DNA of 64,000 nt from Paroedura picta. Its lineage: Eukaryota; Chordata; Lepidosauria; Squamata; Gekkonidae. The notes beneath the pieces are model-generated. The model was not told the origin of the DNA. It saw only the letters and a list, made by a program, of their open reading frames with translations, and did no database searches. The stretch spans positions 24,842,990 through 24,906,989 of the forward strand of contig NC_135382.1 in assembly GCF_049243985.1 (NCBI RefSeq). The letters are read 5' to 3'. The translations under genes and the position numbers were made by a program. Shown piece by piece: positions 56,401 through 64,000 of the stretch. The number at the start of each line of letters is the position of its first letter. The first letter of the stretch is position 1.

Positions 56401-59400
56401 CTCGCAGTACACCAGGAGCGAAGCCAGCTCTATGTTCTCGCTGTATCCATTTTTAAGAGGGACTGACCGGAAACCTGGAAGAGGAAGATCAGAAAGGCCT
56501 TGATGCTAGAAGTGGTCAACCTTTACCTGAATCACACACACATCATGACGGTAGCTCACCTAGTCCTTTCTTGAGAGCAGAACAGAGTCGGGAGACTGAC
56601 TAAGAAGCAGCGGCAGACAGAGTGGGAGAGAGCAGGGCGCCACGAAGAATCCCAAGACCAGAGTTACAAGCACCAGAGCTGCAAAGAGTCAGAAGCTGCT
56701 GAGGTCAAAAAGCAAAAGGAGAATCCAAAGCGAGCCAGACTATCTGTAGAGGAGATATGTTGGAGAGAACTTATTCTGGGCTCCAGAGTGGGTGGCCGCA
56801 GGAGGGCATCTATCACAAGGGTAAAGGCAAGCAGAATAATCATGTCCAAAAAAGAAAACAGCAAAACTGCCAGCCATTTAACGGGTATTCTTATGCCTCC
56901 TATGGCAAAACAATTCCAATGCTAAAGACACTGATTACGGTTCCTGCTGGGAAGAAATCAAGCCACGCAGCATTTCCATGGCCATTGTCTAATCAGTGAG
57001 ATTTGAGTCCAGCAGTACCTTAGAGACCCACAAGAGTTTCAGGGTGTAAGCTTTGGAAGATTGGCAGAAAATGGACAGAAGATTAGCAGAAAATCCCCCA
57101 GACATTTCCCCTCTGCTCTAATCAAGCAGATTACAAGATGATTGCTACTTCTGCAACCTTTACAAGCGTTGTTTAAAACATCCCTCCCACCTTCTTGCTA
57201 CAAGAAAAGGACTCAGAAACCTCCATTTCTACTCATGTTCGACGCAGCGAACTTTGACTCTTAAAATCTCATACCCTGAAACTTTTATAAAATCAAAGGA
57301 TCATAGAGTTGGGAGGGGCCATACAGGCGATCTAGGCCAACCCCCTGCTCAATGCACTATCAGACTTTAGGATCTCCTGTGGGTCTCCAGATGTCCATGG
57401 ACTAGAATCCCCATGAGCTCAGGGGGATTGTAATCTATGGACATCTGGGGAGCCATAGTTTGGCCAACCCTGCTCTAGGGTGCTACAGGACTCAAATCTA
57501 ACTGTTCCACTGCAGACTGACATAGTTGCCCTCCAAAACTATGTTTGATCAGTGATTTACTATGTTTGACAAAACAAGGTATCTTAAAAATAAAACCACA
57601 GAAGCTGATTGTGCATAGCACAATGGACTATTTTGTTGAGAGAGGATAAAGCAGGTGATTCCTAGTCTGTCCAAGCTCAACAGGCCTCCCAAATGTTTTT
57701 GACTAAGCAAAGCCTGATAAAGACTCCAGGAGACATAAGCTGTGCTTGGATGAACAGGCTGTCCAGACATGGAAAGAGCCAACAATTGGAGCAGAAAATG
57801 GAGATGGACCATAAGGTGGAAACAGGAAGCAGAGTGCAGCCTAAAGGGGTGGGGGAAAGAAGCTGTGATGAGGCCAAAGGAGCAGGTGGGGGAGACGTAC
57901 TAGGGAGGGTAGCCCCCCATTTTGAGTGGGACAAAGCTTGAACAGGATCATAAGGAGGCAGTCCCATGTAGTCTGAGGCTACACTCCAGGGCAGGCGGGA
58001 CAATATCAATGAGAAAGCTGGAGGAGACACATCTTTACAATGTGGAGTGAAAAGCCCACTGGAATGAACAGACAAAATGCATTTGAGTCCTAGACCTTGG
58101 CTGATCAGGGAAATCAGGCAAAAACTTTAACAGGGTGTCACTTGGAGGGGGGGGAATATGCATGTTCATCCAGATTGCAAATAACAGAGTGATGCTCAAA
58201 AATGCTGCAGCTTGACTCTGCAGTTCTTTACAGCCTCTCAGGGAACAGAGAATGGGAGCAATCCTAAACAGGTTTTGCCTGTTTTGTGCTACAGGGCCTG
58301 TCTCCAAGAAAGTATCCTCAGGACTGTAGTCTATGTCTCAGTTCCTCTTCAGACATACAGCAATGCACCGCACAGGGTCTTGAGAGCAAAAGTAATGCAT
58401 CAGGAAGCGCCACTGTGGCTGCCCTTGGTTTTTACCCGATTTTATTCCTTTGAGAGGGAAAGTAGCATGGGCTAAGAAGTTGGGGTCGCTGAACATGTCT
58501 TCCTCATACACCACGAAGCGCAGAAATGCTAAGTTGGGGTCATAAACTTCAAATTTCACCTTGTCCTGGGATGCCCAAACTGGGTTCAGGCCGTTGTCAT
58601 CTGTAATGGGAGGAACGTTTTGTAATATGGAGCACATATGTGTGCCCCCCCCCCCACAGACACACACAAAGCATCTATGAATAGTCTAGAAACATTCAAC
58701 CTAGTCTGTAGCAAGCCGAACACATTTGGTGTGGTCTTCTCAAGCACTCGACAACCCCTCCTCCACTTTGCACATTTTTATTACTGTTTCTCTATCAAGC
58801 CCTGGTCTTGCTGAATTCCGGACGGTTCATCTGTTTTGCAGGCATGGCTAAATCCTGCGGTCATGGTTCCAACTTGCAGGGGAGAGGTGGCCACTGCCTT
58901 GGAATGGCAGGAGGCAAGCAAGCCACGAGAGGATTTTTTTAAAGTTGGGGAACTTGTCATTACCTATTTTCGAGCAGACATTCAGAACAGCACTGTAGAC
59001 ATTACAAGAAAGCACAACTTCTGCCTTCTTTAGGCAACTCAGGTTTAGATACAACAAATTTGATCAGTTATGCCATGAAATCCATTGTTTCCATTAAAAA
59101 GTTGAACACTACTTACTCACAACAGTCGTCTTGAATTTATTGTTGTCATACTCAACCCCGTAGACTTCAACTTCTACAAAAGGGCAGGCGATGCTCCTAC
59201 CGGGCTTAGGAAGATGGCGAGCACCGATGACCTACGGCAATACAGCATGTCATGCTATTGGGTAACTGAGTCTAGTTATTCCCGTCACAATTACCACTCT
59301 CAGCATCTGCAGTACAATACTGTTTTTTTTCTTTCAGAACAGAAGAAACAGAGCTAGTGCTTTGAGTAGGAGAAATTTAAGCACCTCTTTTACTTTCCCA

Positions 59401-62400
59401 TTTCAACAAGAAGAACAGCAACGTGCTGCTGAGTCGCAACTGACTCATGGCAACTCTTATCTATGGGGCATTCCAGACAAGAGAGGACCAGAGGAGGTTT
59501 TGCCATTGCCTTCCTCGGCTTCCTTGATGGTCTACCCAAATAGCGACCATGGCCAACCCTGCTCAGCTCCCAAGGTTTGATGAGTAATGGAGCTCTTTAG
59601 GCTGTTCCATTTAAACAAGCAGGTCTTAAAATGCGCTTAACTTTGATGAAATATTCTTCTGATGACACACACAATACTTTTATTGGCATAAAAACAAAAA
59701 CAAATTAAAAACAAAGGAAACTGAGATAAAATAATCATTATGTGCCAGTCGTTTCTGATTCAAGAACTGTAGACCCAAAAAATCAGCCATAAGGGAAGTG
59801 AAATTGACGTCCTTATCACACAATAGAAATTGACAAAAGAATAATTCCTGAATCATTTTTATAGCAGTCACTGGCCTAGTTCCTTAACTGTTCTCTGTTC
59901 CAGCAAAACAGCTTTTTTATGCCACAAAAAATCTCTTGGATGACAACTATAGGGTAGACCACAAAGGACTGTAAAGTTGGTCCATGATGAAAACCATACT
60001 TTGGTCAGCACCCACATCCATCATGGGAATCAACACTCAGCTATAGGAACTTGAGCATGGATGCTTAATTCTTGCCCCTGCATAACATTTGCCTGATTTT
60101 AATCATAGTTCCAAGAGCCTCTTGTGGCGAAGAGTGGTAAGGCAGCAGACATGCTGTCTGAAGCTCTGCCCATGAGGCTGGGAGTTCAATCCCAGCAGCC
60201 GGCTCTGGGTTGACTCAGCCTTCCATCCTTCCGAGGTTGGTAAAATGAGTACCCAGCTTGTTGCTGGGGGGTAAAACGGTAATGACTGGGGAAGGTACTG
60301 GCAAACCACCCCGTATTGAGTCTGCCATGAAAACGCTAGAGGGCGTCACCCCAAGGGTCAGACATGACTCGGTGCTTGCACAGGGGATACCTTTACCTTT
60401 AATCATAGTCCCAAAGCTGCTGTTTGCATCATTAGAGAAAAAAACAAGCAGGCTCCACCACAGGGCTGTTGCTTGCATGTACTTTGGGGCCCAATGTGTA
60501 GCTTTAAATCATGTTTTCCAGCTCCAATTCTCAACATATATTTTCTGACTCCAAATGCTCATGATCTGGAGGAGGGCTAGTCAACCTGTGGTCCTCCAGA
60601 TGTTCATGGATCACAATTCCCATGAGCCCCTGCCAGCAAATGCTGGCAGTGGCTCATGGGAATTGTAGTCCATGAACATCTGGGGGACCACAGGTTGACT
60701 ACCTCTGATCTGGAGGACCACTGTATTATTTCTACACACATGCAACATTAACCGTACTGTTTCACCATCTCCCAGGTGGAAACTGCCAACAGACTGGAGA
60801 AGTTGGTAGACAGCACCTTGATACTTCTGAAACTAGCAATAGAAGCTGGCCCATGTTACGAAAAACAAAGGTTCTTGCAAGCCACAGCTGATCCTGGTCT
60901 ACAAGAGAAGGCATTTTTAAAAGAAAGTATTTACCCTCACGGTCAAAATCATCTGTAGTTTCTTCTTGTATTCGTTTGGCATTGGGTCGTACCCCTCAGT
61001 CCTCATGCATTCTGGCTGGAGTATATAACCGGTCTGACCATTAAGCGAAAACAAGCTGTGATTCATTTGCATGTATTTATCTGGAGAGAGGATTTTTTAA
61101 AAATCCATATTAGTAGGAAGGTTGGGAAAGGGGGATTAGAAAAACATTAGCCAGATTAATCCCACTTAACCTTGGGGTAAAAGAGAAGATTTAACTGCCT
61201 TCATAGCAAAAGGAAACCAGGCTGACAAAAACACGGTGGTTAGATACATTTAAAATGGACGCCGGCCAGAGCATTAGACAACTTAAAGAAGCGGTGCAAG
61301 ATCGGAAGTCGTGGAGACAGCTGAGCTGTAGGTTCGTCAAGAGTTGGACATGATTAAATGGCTAGCATCATCATCGTACATACACACTCACCCTCTTCCC
61401 CTAGTGTGATCTCACACTGCTTAGGAGTGTATATGAGATTAATGTAACCCTCCAGGAAGGAATAATGATATCGGTCTTCCTTGCAGGCATGGCACTTTCG
61501 CTCCTAGTAAGTGACTTGGCAAGGAAGACAAACACACACACACCAGGCCCAGTCCTATGTGGTATATGTGGTATTCACACTCAGAGCTTCGGCAAGCGAG
61601 AGTCTGTAACTGTTCCCACACCTCACTTGTGGTGCTGCTTCATGGCTACCTGGGCTGGCATGGAGGCCAACATTGCTTACTGAATCACCAGACTTGAACT
61701 CAATGCTTTCATACATACAAAAATAAATGCTCTATCTTTTGGACCACACCAGCTCCATCTTCAGTGGCTTTACAGCAGGAGCATGCAAAAAATGGCCCAA
61801 GGGTGTTCCCAGCCACCCCTCACAGTTCAAGGCAGCTAACAATAGCATGTTAGTAGAAGTCCTGGGTAGACATTTCTGCTTAGCCATGAAAGTTGGACAA
61901 CTACATTTCCTTAACTGCAACATGGAAGTAACACATAAATTAATAAGTACTGCACAGCATTCAGCATGTTTAAAATGCTATAAAACAATGCTTTTCAATA
62001 AGAGAGCTCACCCCAAAAATGTTGGTTAAAATGACTCTTTGGGTTCCGTTGTCTGACCTGGAACTACCCCTACTGAGCTCCTTTCTGATATGATTTCCCA
62101 AAGTATTTCTATCAATTCGGACATCATTACTATAAATAGAACACTGTTTATAGAACTCTAGTATTTACAACAGTTACCAACAACAAAAGATACACACAGG
62201 GGTTCATGTAAACTGCCCATTACAGATTTTTGTGTAAAACAGTTCCCATTTGTTAGTGAAATGGTAAAACAAAAAAATGGCCACACAGGAGACCTTTGTT
62301 TGTAGACTATTACAATACGAAAAAAGGAAGAAACATAAACAGAGAAACATAAACAGAGAAAAGCAGAACCTTTCCAAGGCAATTGGTACAATAAATTTTA

Positions 62401-62680
62401 TATATTGATAATTTTTGATAATTTTTAATATATTGATAATTTTTTAAGGACCAACCAATTTTTTAAGGTTGGTCCTTAAAAAATTATCAATATATAAAAT
62501 TTATTGTACCAATTGCCTTGGAAAGGTTCTGCTTTTCTCTGTTGATGTAGACCATTACATGCAGAACTGAACTATTTAGCTTGCACATACAATGCAACAT
62601 ACAAATTATCTTGTAATTTTATGTTGTTAACTGCCCCAAGCCAGCTTGCCGGGAAGGGCAGCACATAAATCCCATCAATT

Positions 62681-62713
<33 letters not shown>

Positions 62714-63260
62714 GAAAGAGTTAAATCTGCTGCAAGCCACAAAGCCTCTTTTATTTTCAAGGAATAACTGCTTATATTGATTTGTACTAAAAACAGGCAA
62801 AAAAAGTGCTCACATTAAGAGCCATGCCACTTAAAATGAACACCTGCTTTCCCCTCCTGATTCTGCCTGACCAATAAGACTATTCAGATGTGGCATAAAT
62901 AGCAAAGGAGTGATTCAAATGTATTCCTAGCACAGCGCAGAAAACATCTCAGTCCCTCTTCCTTACAATACAGAAGGATATTGTGAAGGACCAGGGTGGT
63001 TATCCATTCAAAAAAAAAAGCATAACACACTACCATTAAGAAATTCTTACCTGGAGTCTGGAAATTAAGAGCCACCATCTGTGAGCCACAAAACCAGAAG
63101 CGAAAAGGATCGTAATTGGAGGAGTCCACTCTCTGCCCTTTCGGGTATATCCGCGTCAGCCCCTTCTGGTTGTATTTCAGTAAATCAACAGGCTTCAGCT
63201 TGATAATGTTTTCTGCCTTGGTCTCCACAAAGGAACGTATTTCTCTGAAATCAGGATTTT
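53426..63260 (-). CDS. PLCG2: PLCG2, phospholipase C gamma 2, last seven coding exons (5' part outside window)
   Basis: Phosphoinositide-specific PLC of blood-cell signalling, which cleaves PIP2 to IP3 and diacylglycerol. Minus-strand coding exons in transcript order: 63260-63051, 61080-60935, 59231-59117, 58600-58436, 56474-56386, 55063-54885, 53468-53426. Phases agree and give the last 314 residues. Domains: end of the catalytic Y half ([44 protein letters not shown]), the C2 domain ([20 protein letters not shown] to [14 protein letters not shown]), then the C-terminal tail ending [13 protein letters not shown]. That tail and [12 protein letters not shown] mark PLCG2, not PLCG1, which lacks this ending. 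Against human, the tail reads [13 protein letters not shown] and is two residues shorter. Partial only because the window ends. Confidence 0.95.
54885..55063 (-). CDS. PLCG2: PLCG2 exon: C-terminal tail
   Basis: Encodes [20 protein letters not shown] and [20 protein letters not shown], a charged helical region. The acceptor (TTGGAG) has a mediocre tract. Donor GTGTGT. Confidence 0.94.
55138..55255 (-). repeat. 5S-rRNA-derived SINE
   Basis: Reverse: GGAGGCCTCCCATCCAAATA, GATCAGGGCCATCCC. About 75 bp from a PLCG2 exon. Confidence 0.7.
55745..55980 (-). repeat. MIR/CORE-like SINE
   Basis: GAAGAAGAGTTAGTTTTATA to CTTAACCACTACACAAAG, reverse orientation, nearly complete. Confidence 0.85.
56386..56474 (-). 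CDS. PLCG2: PLCG2 exon: end of C2
   Basis: 89 nt encoding [20 protein letters not shown] and VYCEVQQLQ. Acceptor CTTCCAG, donor GTAGGT. Confidence 0.95.
57000..57060 (-). repeat. Dispersed LINE-type 3' tail
   Basis: TTTGAGTCCAGCAGTACCTT, AGAGACCCACAAGAG. Related words recur near 57480-57505, so a split copy is possible. Confidence 0.5.
57299..57370 (-). repeat. CR1 LINE 3' end
   Basis: ATCATAGAGTTGGGAGGGGC, CCAACCCCCTGCTCAATGCA in reverse orientation. Confidence 0.85.
57378..57475. mobile_element. Diverged palindromic hAT-type MITE
   Basis: CCAGATGTCCATGGACTAGA and its inverse TCTATGGACATCTGG. Ends eroded. Confidence 0.6.
58436..58600 (-). CDS. PLCG2: PLCG2 exon: C2 domain
   Basis: Encodes [20 protein letters not shown], then [20 protein letters not shown], the most conserved part of the gamma-type C2 domain. 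Acceptor ATTACAG, donor GTAAAA. Confidence 0.96.
59117..59231 (-). CDS. PLCG2: PLCG2 exon: C2 domain
   Basis: Encodes [20 protein letters not shown], then [18 protein letters not shown]. The donor GTAAGT was chosen over an upstream GTGAGT because only it keeps phase and gives VVNDNG across the junction. Confidence 0.94.
59410..59582 (-). repeat. 5S-rRNA-derived SINE
   Basis: Reverse: GAGTCGCAACTGACTCATGG tail, GGTTTTGCCATTGCCTTCC, TCTACCCAAATAGCGACC, CAACCCTGCTCAGCTCCC. Confidence 0.75.
60115..60400 (+). repeat. tRNA-derived SINE with Bov-B-like tail (Sauria-SINE type), full length
   Basis: GAGCCTCTTGTGGCGAAGAG head, complete body, CATGACTCGGTGCTTGCACA and CCTTTA tail. Target duplication AATCATAGTTCCAA / AATCATAGTCCCAA at 60101-60114 and 60401-60414. 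The most complete copy here. Confidence 0.93.
60572..60717. mobile_element. Palindromic hAT-type MITE
   Basis: AGGGCTAGTCAACCTGTGGT to ACCACAGGTTGACTACCTCT, 8-bp duplication ATCTGGAG at 60564-60571 and 60718-60725. Confidence 0.92.
60935..61080 (-). CDS. PLCG2: PLCG2 exon: end of Y half, start of C2
   Basis: Encodes [19 protein letters not shown], then [15 protein letters not shown] and LTVR. Acceptor CTCTCCAG, donor GTAAAT. Phases fit both neighbours. Confidence 0.95.
61285..61376 (+). repeat. Bov-B LINE 3' end, diverged
   Basis: GAGTTGGACATGATTAAATG and an ATCATCATC end, the layout of a Bov-B tail. Confidence 0.55.
62352..62543. repeat. Fold-back inverted duplication
   Basis: Left arm 62352-62456 and right arm 62467-62543 are reverse complements over 77 bp, with a 10-bp spacer. 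The left arm alone carries about 28 extra bp of partly repeated AT-rich sequence. Confidence 0.93.
62600..62712 (+). repeat. L2-like LINE 3' end with AATC microsatellite
   Basis: TTAACTGCCCCAAGCCAGCT, GGGAAGGGCAGCACATAAAT, then about nine AATC units. Confidence 0.7.
63051..63260 (-). CDS. PLCG2: PLCG2 exon: catalytic Y half
   Basis: 70 residues beginning [16 protein letters not shown] and ending VALNFQTP. Acceptor GGGTAG, donor GTAAGA. It is the most upstream PLCG2 exon in the window. Confidence 0.95.
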
Positions 63261-63645
63261 CTACCCGAGCGGGAAAACAAAAAGGAGGAAAGGATCGAGG
63301 GTGAAGGCACACAGCCACTGAGAGCAGAGTCACACCGCAGAGGTAACAGTAGCTTTTTTGAGTACTGCAACAGAAACACAATGTCTGCAGACTTGTGGAC
63401 TTTGCGTGATTTTCCCTCTGGTCCAGTACAGATATTTGGGTGAAGTAGGCAGGAGTCTGGCCCGGACTAATCTGTCGCCAAACCTGTGACCCCTCCTATT
63501 CCTGGTCAGGAACATTGCGACTTGCAGGAGCCACCTTGAGGCAGGTGTTGTCACAGGTTCGCCACCTGGGCATTAAACCACCCTACTTTCTGAATAGTTC
63601 AAGAATAAGAAAATGAAGAAGAGGAGGAGGAGGAGGAACTAGAGC

Positions 63646-63790
63646 AGTGGTTTTCAACCAAGGGGTCATAACCCCTTTGGGGGTTGAACAACACTTTCTC
63701 AGGGGTTGCGGCAGCTTGGCTAGGGGGGGCATCTACACAACAGCCCTGTGGGGTAGATCGAGACAGAGTGTTCGTCTGTCTGGAGCAGCA
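63646..63790 (+). mobile_element. hAT-type element end
   Basis: CAGTGGTTTTCAACCAAGGG, CCCCTTTGGGGGTTGAAC. Right boundary uncertain. Confidence 0.55.
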
Positions 63791-63837
63791 GAAAACAGCG
63801 AGATCAGCATGGAATAAATGCACAAAATAAATCTTAA

Positions 63838-64000
63838 AAAGCTCTGGCTATACAGGGGCATACTTTGGCTACCTCATGAGAAGGAAGGACTCAATGGGAA
63901 AGAGCCTAATGCTGGGAGCGATTGAGGGCTAACGAAGAAGGGGACGACAGAGAATGAGGTGGCTGGATAGAGTCACTGAAGCAGTCGGTGCGAGCTTAAA
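63838..64000 (+). repeat. Bov-B LINE, runs off the window
   Basis: TTGGCTACCTCATGAGAAGG, AAGAGCCTAATGCTGGGA and GATTGAGGGCTAACGAAGAA match the Bov-B reverse-transcriptase 3' coding end. Continues past 64000. Confidence 0.85.

Noticed and set aside
53426-63260. PLCG1 instead of PLCG2
   Set aside because: The tail [13 protein letters not shown] and [12 protein letters not shown] are PLCG2 features; PLCG1 has a different C-terminus.

Overview
This window looks like nuclear DNA of a squamate reptile. It holds one complete gene, SLC12A4 (potassium-chloride cotransporter 1, KCC1), on the plus strand and the 3' part of PLCG2 (phospholipase C gamma 2) on the minus strand. The two genes converge tail to tail. 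The squamate call rests on the repeats: tRNA-derived SINEs with a Bov-B-like tail (Sauria-SINE type), Bov-B, CR1 and L2 LINE pieces, 5S-rRNA-derived SINEs, MIR/CORE-like SINEs, and many short hAT-type MITEs with 8-bp target duplications. A gecko-like or other lizard source is plausible, but I cannot prove the species.

Layout. 1-4960 is upstream DNA with scattered SINEs and no recognisable gene. About 4960-5760 is a GC- and CpG-rich promoter with SLC12A4 exon 1 (start codon 5350). Intron 1 runs 21.7 kb (5492-27232) and is mostly old repeats, with a pure TTCC microsatellite. Exons 2-24 lie in 27233-50510. All 24 coding exons could be placed with GT/AG boundaries and consistent phases, giving a 1094-residue protein. 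The two stop codons are about 2.9 kb apart (50510 and 53426), and the space between holds 3' UTR sequence, a hAT-type MITE and an L2 tail. From 53426 to 63260 lie the last seven coding exons of PLCG2 (end of the catalytic Y half, C2 domain, C-terminal tail). The rest of PLCG2 is beyond the right edge, where a Bov-B LINE begins.

The two genes have no evident shared pathway. SLC12A4 moves K+ and Cl- out of the cell together for volume control. PLCG2 is an intracellular signalling enzyme of blood cells that cleaves PIP2. Their head-on placement differs from the mammalian order, in which LCAT sits at the 3' end of SLC12A4. I found no undescribed coding system. The more unusual signals are structural: a 76-bp near-identical duplication within intron 1, a fresh-looking fold-back inverted duplication in a PLCG2 intron, transposon ends within 40 bp of two SLC12A4 exons, and a 64-bp insert with an 8-bp target duplication inside a MITE.
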